Part shown: positions 12,995-25,054 of the stretch, one piece after another
How the letters are laid out: each line of letters opens with the position of its first letter
Position numbering within the stretch: the first letter of the stretch is position 1
Source of the DNA: Mangifera indica
Lineage: Eukaryota > Streptophyta > Magnoliopsida > Sapindales > Anacardiaceae
NCBI RefSeq assembly: GCF_011075055.1
Contig: NC_058137.1
Coordinates: 20,321,463-20,385,462 of the forward strand
Length of the DNA: 64,000 nt
Reading direction: 5' to 3'
The notes under the pieces: model-generated
Told to the model about the DNA's origin: nothing
What the model saw: the letters and a program-made list of their open reading frames with translations, nothing else
Database searches by the model: none
Translations under genes and position numbers: made by a program

Positions 12995-15470
12995 TCAGTT
13001 TTCTTCGGATTTTGGAAGACCCTTCCACTTGAAGTTGTCTGCATATGACTTGGCCTGAAAAACACAACACAAAATAAGATCCACAGTATAAGAGTTGGAA
13101 AGACTCAAAACTAATGCAAACAAAGTATGGCATTGAGAACAATATATAAACCATCGAGCTGTCATTGGATACCTAATGCAAAACTAAAGAAATTCTGATC
13201 TACCAACCTTGTGCTGGTTAATGCAATCACGCAATTTCATATGGCCATCAGTCCGATTTTCAACTTCAAATGTTCTAACAAAATTCATAATTATTGCTGT
13301 GCATGACTCATCCAAGCAGCCTTAAGATGGGATACTGATTATGTTAGCTAGTAAAATTTCTTGCTGAGAGTACAGATCTAACAATTGAACTTGTGCCACA
13401 CCAAGGTCAGCAAGTGAGGGTAGGGATACTGAAAAGACAAGTTGTCTAAAGACAGTAATGAACACAGTATCTGTCACCTTTCATCTCTAATATATTGGCA
13501 TTATCATATTTCAGACCACAAGCTTTAATAGACCTTCATGACTGTAATATTGCAAGCGGCAAGACCAATTTCGCCATTTAATACCCACCACATAACTGGC
13601 TGGGAAGAAGATATGCTCTAGACAATGGAATAGAGAGTTCTTATGTTACTGCTTGTTCACTGTTTACTTCAGTAAACCCAATGTCCAAAGTGATGCTGCA
13701 TCTATCATCCTAAAAACTGATTAGATGAGATAATTTTGATTACATTTCTTCCATAATTTACTAGTTAAATGTGAAATTAACTTCATATCATATAACTAAT
13801 AGGGATTGCAACTATATAATTTCTCATTTATTGTAACTGATACAGAGTGAATTTAATTCCTTCAACTCAGTAGCTCCAACTCTAAACAAATGCCTTCATA
13901 TGTTTTAGTGAACTTATGCTTCTTCCTAGATGAAAAGGCTGTTCTAATGGAACTCAATATATGCACCTGACAATGACACGGAGAAGCAAATAGCTAGAAT
14001 GCCAAAAAGAATTGGTAGTTAGGAGTAACAAACCTTCAGCAATGGTGTATGACGCTTCCTGACCTGCAAATTAGTAAAAGAAGTATCACCAATAATCAAG
14101 AAGCCGGAAATTAAGGATGAACAGAAAAAAGAAATGTGTAACTTCTCATGAAGCAACCAAGTGAAGATGTCATTAAATGGTTGAAAATTATAAAATTATG
14201 CATGCAACTGAATAGTAACTTGTCTATGAAAACTCAATAATTTTGACACAAAATCATTTAGGATTAAAAAAGGCAATAGGGGTAAGCAAAACCTCCCAAT
14301 TTGAAGGGAAAAAAAACATGATGGTACAAAATTCCCAAAACATATTCTTAGCATCAAGCAAGAAATAGTTAAATTCCAAAGCACCCATAAATCAAAATAT
14401 ATAGAGTTTAAACAAGCTAATCTCAATGGTAAAACTTCAATACAAGAATTAAATGATGCATACCACATACTCCCAACCATGTTTCTCAGCAAATGCTTTT
14501 GCAGCTTCTTCATTATCAAAACTTAATCCAGCATCACCTACATTGGCATATGGGTCTCCTGTGGATGTCCAACCCATCAAAGGATTTTCCCACCTACAAC
14601 ATATTACCTAGATTTATGAGAACAGGTGATAGAACATACAACATTTAAAGAATTATTTGACTCACACTGTTCACAAAAGTTGTTAGATATTTCTACTATC
14701 TTTAAAGTATCACTAATTAAAGGCCATTCCAATAAGCCCAGCCATAAGATAATCAGACTGCATTCAGCTGAAGGCCTTATAAGGAAAGATCCCTACAACA
14801 ATGCATTATTGAAAAGGAATTCAAATTATATCAAAATAAGCATTGGAGAGGCCACTCCAGCACCAATTGTTATGACCATAATTCTAGTTCTACGGTCTGA
14901 ATTCCATGTCAGTAAATACAACCCAAACTAAGTTGACAGTCTTGAGAAAATAAATAAAATACACATACTTTTGGGTGGACATAAAATTGATTTTCCACCT
15001 CCCAACTTTTCCAGATCCTTGCTGAGTAGCAGTTCTAGCAGGTGAGTAAATGACTACCTGCCATCCGTATCGAAACATGAAAAGAAAATCTTCATAGAAT
15101 GATCAATCAATCACAATATATTAACTTGATAAATACAAAAGTAGAACCCTAATCAATGTTCGTGTATTAAGAATTTCAAAACCCTAAGTAACCTAATCCA
15201 TCTACCATCTTATCATTTTACAGACACTAATTCTCTGAGAGAAGAAAATGTTATTCATCGAAATTTATCCAAGAACGAATCAAAATGAAACGAAGAAATC
15301 GAGAGAGTTACACTTCTACGAAGATGTTCTTCGGGAATTCCAGAGACGATGCCGATCTCACCGGGCTTGACCTCAACCAATGCGTCAGCAGAGAATGGTC
15401 TGGAGAGAGAACACAAAGCGGTGCGCAGGGAGCGACCCTGGCTCCATATACGTTGCAGAGGGTGAGCCAT
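12995..15470 (-). CDS. NDUFS4: NDUFS4, complex I 18-kDa subunit, mitochondrial
   Basis: Accessory subunit of the matrix arm of NADH:ubiquinone oxidoreductase; the Arabidopsis counterpart is FRO1 (frostbite1). Exons on the minus strand: 15470-15312, 15057-14969, 14593-14464, 14063-14034 (a 30-base micro-exon), 13054-12995. They join in phase to 156 codons including the stop, the usual length. The first ~30 residues form an Arg/Ser-rich mitochondrial presequence. The ETC_C1_NDUFS4 domain follows: [63 protein letters not shown], and the C-terminal [10 protein letters not shown]. All introns are GT-AG. An upstream in-frame TTG is not used; the ATG at 15470 fits the presequence. Confidence 0.95.
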
Positions 15471-15808
15471 CTTCAAATCAAAGGGTTCGTCTGTGGCTTG
15501 ATTATTCTTTCTGCCCTGTAAATGGAGTTTTCTGAAACAAAAATATTTGATTGTTTTTCATAAACTTACACTTTTACCCCTGTTGTTTTGCATATGCATT
15601 CCGTTTCTTGAGTTAAGATAATTCGCGCTTCGAATCTTTTCTATTTGTTTCCTCACTTCATCTTGAAAATTATATTTGTTTTGTTTTCGATCTGAGTTGA
15701 AATTCCTGTTTCTTTGATCTTACCAATTTTTATTAAAAATGAGTTAATTATAATTAATAATCCCTTTTTAAGTATTATAAAATAGCAAAAAATTTATTAT
15801 TATATTAA
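15471..15808. other. NDUFS4 upstream region
   Basis: Presumed 5' leader and promoter of the minus-strand NDUFS4 gene. I see no unambiguous TATA box at a standard distance, as is common for housekeeping genes. Beyond about 15730 the sequence becomes AT-rich and leads into the MITE field. Confidence 0.4.
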
Positions 15809-16629
15809 GGCCACATGACTATTTTCCCCCTAATGTTGGGTGCAAAACCAATTTTTCATTCATTAACTATTAAAAATTTATATATTCATTTGTCTGTTAA
15901 ATTTTACTGTTATTATTAAGGGTAAAATCGTTATTTAATAAACATATTTAAAAAAATTATAAAATCATCATATTTCCCCCAAGTTTAAAAACTAATAATT
16001 TTCTTCTACCTTTCTTTCTCCCAAAGTTTGAAAAATCATTATTTTTTTTTTAAGATTTACATTTTTTCTCTTGTCGCTTCCTTGGCGACTGGAACTAGCC
16101 AACCTCCACCCTCTCATCTCCTGGACAAGGATGAATCATCGGTCAACAGAAGGTTGATCGACAATTCAACGATGAGAATCGATGTCATGCACTGATCCAT
16201 GAGTCTCACAAATCACATCGATCAATCTATGTGTCGACCAACCTGATCTGTGTGACACATTGATCTATGCATCGCACAAATCCTAGCTGACAAATCGTCA
16301 GTCGACATTTGTTTTCATTTGGGAGATGGGAGGGTGGAGGTTAGCCAGCTTTGGTTGTCAGAAAAGTGGCGAGAGAGAAAATGCAAACCCTAAGGGAAAA
16401 TAGTCTAACTTTGGATGAGGGAAAGGAGAAGAGAAAATTGTTTGTTTTTAAACCTGAAGAGAAATATGATGAGTTTATAATTTTTTTAAATATTTTTATT
16501 AAATAACAATTTTATCTCCGATAGTAATAGTGAAATTTAATAGATAGATAGATATTTAAATTTTTTATAATTAATGAATAAAGAAATTAGATTTGTACCA
16601 AACCTTGAGTCCGAAATACTCATTTGACC
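15809..16629. mobile_element. Mutator-like MITE (copy 2), 9-bp TSD
   Basis: Begins GGCCACATGACTATTTTCCCCC and ends with the inverted pattern (ATACTCATTTGACC). A perfect 9-bp direct repeat TTATATTAA flanks it (15800-15808 and 16630-16638), the signature of Mutator-superfamily insertion. The interior has a GC-richer core (16070-16380) with inverted segments on either side and no transposase frame. Confidence 0.8.
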
Positions 16630-16894
16630 TTATATTAATAATACAAATTTTATTATTTCTATTGATAAAAAGATGATAAAATAAATATTTTTAACTCAAT
16701 ATTATAAATTTGTCACGTAAGTTATTGACTCATACAAAATAAAGAATTTAAATTGTTTCTAAAATATAAAAGTAAAGTTTATTATTTGTTTAATCTTGAT
16801 AGAGAATTACATTTATAATTAAAAAACAAAAATATATAATTATTTCTTTTCTTTTTATTTTTAATAAAATTATACAAATATATTTTTTTATATA

Positions 16895-17005
16895 ATTTGA
16901 ATATATAAATAATATATCATTATATAAGTAAATAATTTTAAATTAAAAATAAAATAACATCTAATTATATAATAATATATCATTTATATACCTCAATTAT
17001 GTATA
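16895..17005. repeat. small palindromic MITE-like repeat
   Basis: Arms around ATATAAATAATATATCATTATATAAG and its inverted relative ATTATATAATAATATATCATT. Same family as 440-550 and 18136-18262. The AT-rich composition makes the exact ends uncertain. Confidence 0.4.
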
Positions 17006-17161
17006 AAAAATATATACATATAATTTTGCTCTTTATTTTTTTATTTTATTATCGTTTTCGTACCCTTTTATGATATAAAAAATTTTGAAAAAATTAGTAC
17101 CATATCCCACCCACGGTTTCACTCTTGGCATTTTCCCACCTACAAAGTTTCAAATAAACAA

Positions 17162-18074
17162 GGGCAAAGGATTATTCCCACCCAATGTTTGGTGAAAAGA
17201 CCAAAACACACCCATAGGAGTTCAAAAACTCAAACACTCATCTATCCCTAAACTTTTGTTAAAATTGTCGTTAAACATAAAGGTAAAATCTTTATTTTAA
17301 TAATAATATTAAAAAATATATAAATAAATTTCATTTTCCCTCAAGGTTTTAAAAATACACTTTCACCCCCATATCTCAACTTTGAAAAGTAACTTTTTCA
17401 CCCTCAAATCATTAGGTTTTTTCCTTTCCGATGATGCCACCACTGATAGCCACCATCTTTGTCCTCCTTTCTCCCTTTGTCACCATCGACAACTCCGATA
17501 ACATGTGAAGAAGTTCTGGCCAATGAACAATCGAAGGTGAATCGAGGACAAATTGAAGACTATAACATTTTCATTGCATTCTGTTGAATCAGCTATAGTT
17601 GTCATGTTTTCGTGGCCTTTTGGTCTTCTTCTAGCCCATGGTTTCAAACATGGTTGTCGATTTCAATTGATGAAGTCGAATCGATAGTCTCGTTGATTCA
17701 TCTAAACGAAGAAGAGGACTTGTCTTTTCTAACAAACACAAGGCCTAAAGAAGAGAGAGAAATGGTTAGACAATACCGGTTGCTGGAAAGGGGAAAGTTT
17801 CACCGAAAAATTGAAACCCTAAGGGGAAAAGTGAACTTTTCAAAACTTAATCTTGGGAAAAAATATTAGTTTTCCAAACTAAAAGAAAAAATAAAATATA
17901 ATTTTAATTATTTTAATATTATTGATAAAATGATGAATTTACCCCTCAACTCTAACAAAAAATTTGTGAGTGTATTTTAACAATTTAAAACTTGGATAGA
18001 TATTTGAGTTTTTCATTTTCATGGGTATATATTATCATTTCAACAAAACTTGGGTGGGAAATTGTCCTTTTCGC
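17162..18074. mobile_element. Mutator-like MITE (copy 3)
   Basis: Left end GGGCAAAGGATTATTCCCACCC; right end GGGTGGGAAATTGTCCTTTTCGC. The flanks are AATAAACAA (17153-17161) and AATAAATAA (18075-18083), a 9-bp duplication with one mismatch. The 85-codon open frame inside (17612-17869) shows no domain and lies in the GC-richer core common to this family, so I do not call it a gene. Confidence 0.75.
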
Positions 18075-18135
18075 AATAAATAATTTCTCATCCATTATCA
18101 AGATCTAATAATAAAATAGTAGTGTTATAACCATA

Positions 18136-18262
18136 ACTTTGTATACAAATAATGATATATCATTATGTGATTGAATGATTTTAAACTATAAATAAAATAA
18201 CATATAATCACAAGGTAATATGTTATTATTTATGTACAAAATTATACATATTATTTATGCAC
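18136..18262. repeat. small palindromic MITE
   Basis: TTGTATACAAATAATGATATATC at the left mirrors GTTATTATTTATGTACAAAA at the right, with an AT-rich middle. It belongs to the same foldback family as 440-550 and lies in the 200-base gap between two Mutator-like MITEs. Confidence 0.5.
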
Positions 18263-18287
18263 ATAAATTCATTGATAGTAAAATATA

Positions 18288-18975
18288 GGCCAAAGGACTA
18301 TTTCCCACCCAAGGTATGCTTTTTTTTTTTTAAATTCCCCCCGTTAACTTTAAAAATCTCATTTAACCACCCATAGGCAATTAAACCTAACTAAGTCCGT
18401 TGGTCATATCATTCCCCCCCCCCCCCCCCAAACCTTAAAAACTAACACTTTTCCCCTAACTCAAGTTTTCAAAAACTATATTTTCTCCCCTAGGATTTCC
18501 AAACTTCAGATCCAATTTTTTCGGTAATGACCAACGATCTCTAAGCACCTACTCTCCCTCTCTGGCAACCCCTCCTTCTGATCGTACACTTCAAAAGTTG
18601 TACGGTGTCGTCGTCGTCGACGAAGACGTCGCACGGTCAAAAATAGGAGACGTTGGGGAGGAAGAGACATCGCTTAGAGATTGTTGATCGTTGTCGAAAA
18701 ATTCAATCTGAAAGTTTGGAAATTCTAGGGGCAAAAATGTTATTTTTGAAAACTTGGGTTGGGGGAAAATTGTTAGTTGTTAGGGTTTGGGTGTAAAAAA
18801 GAAATTAAATTTAAGTTTATTTTTAATATTGCAGCTAATATGATGATTTTACCCTTGAATCCGTCAATCTGACATTTTTTTAATAGTTCATGGGTAGATA
18901 AATGAGCTTTTCAAAATTAATGGGGGGAATTTATAGAAAAAAACATACCTTGGGTGGGAAATAGTGCTTTGGCCC
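18288..18975. mobile_element. Mutator-like MITE (copy 4), perfect 9-bp TSD
   Basis: The cleanest member of the family: GGCCAAAGGACTATTTCCCA at the left, and GGGAAATAGTGCTTTGGCCC at the right. TAAAATATA is repeated exactly at 18279-18287 and 18976-18984. It contains a run of 16 C at 18414-18429 and a GC-rich core (CGTCGTCGTCGACGAAGACG near 18609). No transposase frame. Confidence 0.85.
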
Positions 18976-18994
18976 TAAAATATATTAATTGATA

Positions 18995-19698
18995 GGCTAA
19001 AAGACTTATTTCCACCCAAGGTATAGTGAATTACCAAATCTTACCCTTTAATTTTCAAAAAGCCAAATACCCACCATTGAGGTAATTTTTGTTGAAATTT
19101 TCAGTTAGACTTTGGAGGTAAAACCGTTATTTACTAAAAATATGAAAAATTAAAGTTTTATTACTTTTTCCTTCCTAAATTTAAAAATCTCGTAATTTTT
19201 TCTTATTGAAAATTTGAAAAGTGACAAATTCTCTCTGGCAACGATCTGTTGTCTCTGGCCATTGACTCTTTTGGCCACGAATTGACTAAAATCTTTTGGA
19301 AATGTAGGCAAGTTTTGTTGAGGCGTCGTCGTTTGGATATTTAGGCAATTTTCATCAATTCGTAATTGAAGAGGAAAAAAAGAGAGATAAGGCAGAAGAG
19401 AGGATAACTGATGATCGGAGATAATGAATCGTCGTCAAAGAGAAGAGAAAAAAATTCTAGGGTAAATTTGTCACTTTTCAAATTTTAGATCGGGGAAAAC
19501 TTCGAATTTTAAACTTGGAGAGAAAAATATGATAAATTTTTTTTTAAAAATTTTTTTAGTAAATGATTGTTTTACCTTTAACTCAAACTGAGATTTTTAA
19601 TAGAATTTTTTTTATAGATGAATATTTAGGTTTTTAAAAGTTTAAAAGTGGAATTTTGAGATTTCACTATACCTTAGGTGGGAATAAGTCGTTCAGCT
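18995..19698. mobile_element. Mutator-like MITE (copy 5)
   Basis: Left end GGCTAAAAGACTTATTTCCACC; right end TAGGTGGGAATAAGTCGTTCAGC. It starts only about 20 bases after copy 4 ends. The flanks do not show a convincing duplication, suggesting age or insertion into a degraded site. The same subtype (GGCTAAAAGACTT start) recurs truncated at 44415 and 61983. Confidence 0.7.
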
Positions 19699-21312
19699 TA
19701 AGGATTGTAATTGCAAAGATGAAAAAACATGTTATATTTGTAATGTCTACTAAAACTATACAACAAATTTTTCTTCCAAATTTTATTAAATTTATTTTCT
19801 ACTCTTAATTTATATTAATTTTAGGTTTAATAATTATAAAAAATAAAATTAAGAATTGAAAAAAACATCAACGACATTCACCACATCAAACTAGTTAGGT
19901 GCAAACTCAATGAGTATGATTAACCTAAATCATACTTGGGATAATGAGATTTGATCTGAGATAGTGCAATTTGGCCAACGTTAATCTTACCGTATGGTTT
20001 TTTCTTTTTCAAATTTTTATTTATTAGATTGAAAACTGTATGTATTAAAAATAAATATTAATTATAATACAAATAATGATATATCACCACAAAATTATAT
20101 GATTTTGATTAAAATATATATTAATCCTCAATCACATTAAAAAACATTATCATTGGTATCTCATTTGATTTAAAGGTATACTAATGCCTTTAAATTTGTA
20201 TTCATTATAAATACATAAATTGAAACTTATTATAAATTTATATAATATTATCTAGTTGAAGATAGGAGTAAGTGACTAATTCCCAAGTTGGTGAAGAAAA
20301 TATGTTCCTATTTTAAGAATATAAGTGATATTAATCTATTGTATATTTTTAAATTAAAAAAATCTTTTATAATTAAACCTAACATGAATTTGATGATAGG
20401 TGAAATTTATTTTTCTAAACAGTAAAATTTGGTGAATAGAAATAAGGTTGGACCTGAATCAAGTTAGCTCAGCTTTAAAAATTATCTTGGCTCGGTTTTG
20501 ATTTGATTCGAATTTATTTGGTTCAAATTTGAGTCAAGTTCAAGTTAAAAGGTTAGCTTATTTTTAAATTGAGTCAAACTAAAGCTAGAGGGATTTTGAC
20601 TCAATTTGAATCGTGAGTTTGAGAATGATTCAATTCGGCTTGAACTTAGTTTATAAATCGATTCAAATTATATCAAACAATTATTAAAATAATATTATTT
20701 GATCTATTATTAAATAAAATAATATCATTTTCATTAATGAGCCTTAAATCACGAGAAAACAAAAACTTTTATTTTTACAAAGAGGGTTTATAATAATTAA
20801 AGGACAATTATTAAACCAACCCCATGTGTCTCATTGAAATATACCCTAATTAATAAATACAAGAACGAAAAAAAAAATATGAGAATAATACGATAAATGA
20901 TAAAAAAATATATTTATAAAAAATTATTATAAAATTCAGATACAAAGTCTTTATATACGAGTTTAATACAACACATCGTCAATAATACGTTTCTAAAACT
21001 ATAGTAATATCAATAATAATCTTAACATTTTTCATATTTATTATGGTTAAAATTAATATAACAATTCAAATATAAAATATTTAATTGATTATTAAATTTA
21101 ATGTAACATAATATATAATCAAGATTCAATCATCATAAAAAATTATCATTTCATGAATTTTTTATCAAATATAAAGTATCTAATTGACTATTAAATATAT
21201 TTTAAATAATCATTTTATGAATTTTTTTAATCACATCATCACCAAAATATCATGATTTGTTGATATTTGAACTAAAAAAATTAAACATGTATAAGAGATC
21301 CATAAAATACCT
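19699..21312. other. gene-free stretch with degraded repeats
   Basis: 20440-20690 is a GA/TC-biased repeat (AAGTTAGCTCAG, TTGGCTCGG, GAGTCAAG) that also appears near 39200-39400 and 44860-45010. 20930-21130 is recognisably related to 46330-46520 (TACGAGTTTAATA, then ACACATC and TATAACAATTCAAATATAAA), so a longer repeat is shared between the two places. No gene seen. Confidence 0.5.
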
Positions 21313-21315
21313 TTA

Positions 21316-21791
21316 GGGGGCGTTTAGTTTCAGTTTTTAAAGATTACTTTGGTAATCTATCTTTTATTCTCTTGTTTGATTTGTTAGTAATAAATAGTAA
21401 CATTTTATTACCAATACTGACGTGATAGGTAATATAGGTGGTAATATGATTACCACCTTTACTTTAGGTATTTAAATATTATCAAAGTAATCTTGATTTT
21501 ATTATAATTATATTATTATTTATTAATTTTTTGAGATAAATATAAATTTATTTTTAATTAATATGACAAATAATATAAAAAATATTTACAAATAATTATA
21601 TTAAAGGACATTTAAGTAAAATAATTTACTAGTAATCTTTTATTACTTTTAACCAAATATAATAATTATTTATACCTATTAAATTTCATCAAATATAATA
21701 ATAATTTATACTCAGTAATCTTCTAAGTAATTTATCTTCAAAATAATCTTTCTATTATGACAATAAAATATTACCCAAACCAAACGCCCCC
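21316..21791 (+). mobile_element. Harbinger/Tourist-like MITE (copy 2)
   Basis: Terminal inverted repeats GGGGGCGTTTAGTTTC and CCAAACCAAACGCCCCC, flanked by TTA on both sides (21313-21315 and 21792-21794). The body is collinear with the copies at 2247, 45571 and 63138. Confidence 0.85.
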
Positions 21792-21794
21792 TTA

Positions 21795-22880
21795 TAGTGT
21801 TATTGATGATATAAAATACATGCTAACGATTTGGATGATAAAAAATTAAGTTTTTTTATTTTATATAATTATAGTATTACGGTAATAATTGAAAATGTAA
21901 GAAATATTTTTGTATTTTAAAAATTCATAAAAAAAAAACATGTAAAACAGTTAAAACACGTTTGATATGAAAAATATATAAAATGTGGATTTAATATATT
22001 TTAGGTTTAAATATTTAAAATATGAATTAAATAGGAATACAAATTTTTGTGTTTTTACTAACTAGAGAATATACCAGGCATCTCTTATTTTGGAGAATTG
22101 ACCTTAACCCATGTTCCCTAATTTTGTCCGGTTTGACAACATTTGTTTGGTGAAGTTTGATAGGTGGATAAATCAATATGGAAAGTTTTGGGTAGTAAGT
22201 GATAAATTGATGAATTTGGGGGTAATATTAAGTTCTTACAAAGGATAAAAAATATTATTTTTAAATTAAGCAATAATTTAATTAATGAAATTTAGAATTT
22301 ATAATCCTATTATTCAATCCATTTGCGCAACACTTAAAGGTATGTGTTATTGCATTTAATTATTCTTTAATTTTCAAAATGTTTTTTTTTCCCTATTATC
22401 TAATTTTATTAATAAGATATGTTATGGTTATTGAAAAAATGAAATCCATTTTTTGAACTTTATATACATTTATTGAATTTTTTTTTACTATGTTTTTAGA
22501 TTAAATTTTATTATTAAAAGCATAATAATTATCAAAATTAAACATAAGAAATCATCAATGACATTTGTTATGTGCACTTGAGATAGTGTAAATTGACCTG
22601 AACCATACCATCCCTGATATGATCTAATCTAGATTTTAGTTTAAAAAACTAATTTAACTACTTAAAATTATGTAAATTAGAGTTTTGATTTTTAATTAGG
22701 GACAAGTTTAAAAACCCTAAGTGATTACTTTTTAAATTATTGAAGGAAATTAATTTTGTAATTTATATATCTAAAAGGTGTAAGTAATATTGACAATATA
22801 ATATATATTTTAAGAAATTGATAAAAATATCTTTTAATCATTGTTCATGGGGTTAAAAAAAATTTTAAGGCCAAACCTTA
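21795..22880. other. gene-free AT-rich stretch
   Basis: No gene found. 21880-22040 has loose similarity to 46680-46860, downstream of copy A, consistent with remains of the same longer AT-rich repeat on both sides of a MITE. Confidence 0.4.
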
Positions 22881-23202
22881 GGTGGATTTGGTTTGGGTAG
22901 TATTTTATTACCGAAATTTAAAAATTATCTTAAAGATAGATCATTTGAAAAATTATTAAGTATAAATTATTATCATATTTGATAAAAAATGGGTAAATAT
23001 AAATAACTATTATATTTGGTTAGAGATAATAAAAGAATATTAATATATTATTTTATTTAAGTGCTTTTGTATATAATTATTCTAATATATTTTAATGTTA
23101 CTTGTTATATTAATTGAAAATAAGATTATTTTTGTTATAAAAAAATAATAAATAAGTATATAATTTAATAAAATTAAAATTATCTTGATAATATTTTAAT
23201 AT
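22881..23202 (-). mobile_element. inverted Harbinger-like MITE, interrupted
   Basis: Starts GGTGGATTTGGTTTGGGTAG, which is the complement of the right end of the family, and continues in inverted orientation through about two thirds of the body. It is then broken by the forward copy starting at 23206. Part of the rest may follow after 24008 (AGGTGGAGATAATACT), which would make this a nested insertion. Confidence 0.55.
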
Positions 23203-23205
23203 TTA

Positions 23206-24005
23206 GGAGGTTTGGTTCATGGTACATAAAGATTATCGATTTTTGCATGCTGCCTGCGCCACCAAACCATAGCGGTATCCTCCAAATACAATATGACATG
23301 ATCAATCATATTGGTATCACCCTCAATACCTGTAGCACGGAAATCCTGTTCAACACACCACAAAAAATTATCAATTTCCTTGGCACAACGCGCACCCCTG
23401 TATGCCTTTGGTCGTGGCACGTCAGTTTTGGCGGGTTTGGATGATGATGCTGTGGCGGCAGCTGCCCCCTATGTTACTACCATCTTACACAACACCAAGT
23501 CACTCTTGATATCCCCCAGTTCAACATTCATCCCTCGAAACTCTTCCCGTAATGCAACAAGTAATATATTTTTTATTACTGAGATTACTTTATTTAGTTT
23601 GCAAGTAATAAAAAAATTATAGTAATATTCTATTATCAATGATGATGTAGTGGATAATATAAGAGGTAACCTTATTATTAACTTTAATTTAGATATTAAA
23701 AAATTACCAATATAATCTTGAATTTATTATAATTATATCCTTACTCATTAATTTTTTAAGACAAAAATATAATCATTTTTAATTAATATAATAAGTAATA
23801 TGAAAATTATTTTATAATAACTATACCCAAGAATATTTAAATAAAATAATATCTTAATATTATTTTATTACGTCTAATCAAACATAGTAATTATTTATAT
23901 ATATAAAAATTTATTAAATATGATAATAATTTATAGTTAGATACTCTATCTTATCAGTAATATTTTATTTTTAGTAATAAAATATTACTTAAATTAAATA
24001 TACCC
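23206..24005 (+). mobile_element. Harbinger-like MITE carrying a Gypsy gag piece
   Basis: Left end GGAGGTTTGGTTCATGG then AAAGATTATCG; right end ATTAAATATACCC. TTA flanks both sides (23203-23205, 24006-24008). The body from about 23565 matches the family. Between the left tip and the body lies roughly 320 bases of foreign sequence (23239-23560) coding antisense for a Gypsy gag fragment. Confidence 0.6.
23239..23560 (-). pseudogene. Ty3/Gypsy gag fragment
   Basis: The minus-strand frame reads PRPKAYRGARCAKEIDNFLW, CVEQDFRATGIEGD and ILYLEDTAMVWWRRQ, typical of the retrotransposon gag domain (a conserved FLW...YF block, then a leucine-rich helix and the A..WWR motif). A degenerate upstream part (LREEFRGMNVELGDIKSDL) extends it. 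It is cut off on both sides inside a MITE, so it was captured by or inserted into it. Confidence 0.65.
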
Positions 24006-24339
24006 TTAAGGTGGAGATAATACTAAAAATAAAATTGCCTTGTCACCATTAATAATTAAAGATTATTAAAATATTTTATTATTTTAAAATAAAATAAAAT
24101 AAAAAATAAAAAATAAATTACTAAAATAATTTTTATTTATTTACGACCTATCGTAAGTGGTTAAAGAATTTATTCAAAAAAAAAAAAATTTCGTGTAAAT
24201 TATTGTTTAATCATAATACAGGGATTCGGGGAACTTATTTCCTAATTTAATTTTAAAAAGGATAGGGTAATTTTAAAATTATGAAAACATTAGGGTAGCA
24301 AAATAATTTCCAAAAATGAAAAACAAAAACAGTACTTTC

Positions 24340-25054
24340 CTTCTTTCATTCTTGGCCTGTCTGTACTCTGTACTGAAAAAATTGACGGACAATAGAAATT
24401 TGAGCCCCGTGAAATCTGACTCCCGTCATCGTATACAAGCTCATCGTCGATCTCGTTCATCAGTAGTCATTCGTTGATTTGCGATTGAGTTAGTTCTGGT
24501 ATGATCTTTATTTGATTTCGTTAATTTTGTTAGAATCAGTTTTATCAATGTAAATGGACGAGTTTCATTGTTTTAGAGATAAATTTTTGCTCCTTTACAT
24601 GTCAGTCTGGCTGCTGAAGAACTCACATTCTTCCATATCAGACAGGAATTTATTTTTTCAGATGATTTTGCACTGATTTTTGTAGATTAGTGGATTTCGT
24701 GGTTCTTTGTCTTATTAAGCTTATTTTACTCATTATTACAAACTTTTGCTGAAAAATATCTTGTTATGCTTGTTACGGTGTTATGCCCTCAATTCTTGGC
24801 TCTGGACTCTGTAAAATAACGAATTTGTGCCCTTTTTATCTATGGAAGTTGAGTGGATGTACGTGTAAACATTTCCCTTCTTGCAAAACAATTTAAAAGG
24901 CTTTATGTATATTGAAAGCTGGGTTATTGATTTAAGCTCTTACTGTGTTGATTACTTTCAGTTAGTATATTTGGGGTGTTAACTCTATGAAGTATTTGTT
25001 CATCTGTAAGTAGGACTGTTGGAAGAATTCAGTTGTTTAGGTGGGAGGGAACGG
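24340..25054 (+). promoter_or_regulatory. 5' region and likely 5' UTR intron of the TRB gene
   Basis: A probable leader exon ends at 24498 (TTCTG/GTATGATC), and a pyrimidine-rich acceptor TTACTTTCAG ends at 24960. This would be a 5' UTR intron of about 460 bases. The remaining leader has a short upstream frame (ATG near 24987, eight codons, then TAG). Inferred from splice signals only. Confidence 0.45.

Noticed and set aside
17612..17869. 85-codon open frame with gene-like composition
   Set aside because: It lies wholly inside a Mutator-like MITE with target duplications, has no recognised domain, and other copies of the family do not preserve the frame.
18414..18429. Run of 16 C as a regulatory tract
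   Set aside because: A homopolymer inside a MITE, likely length-variable and error-prone in assembly.
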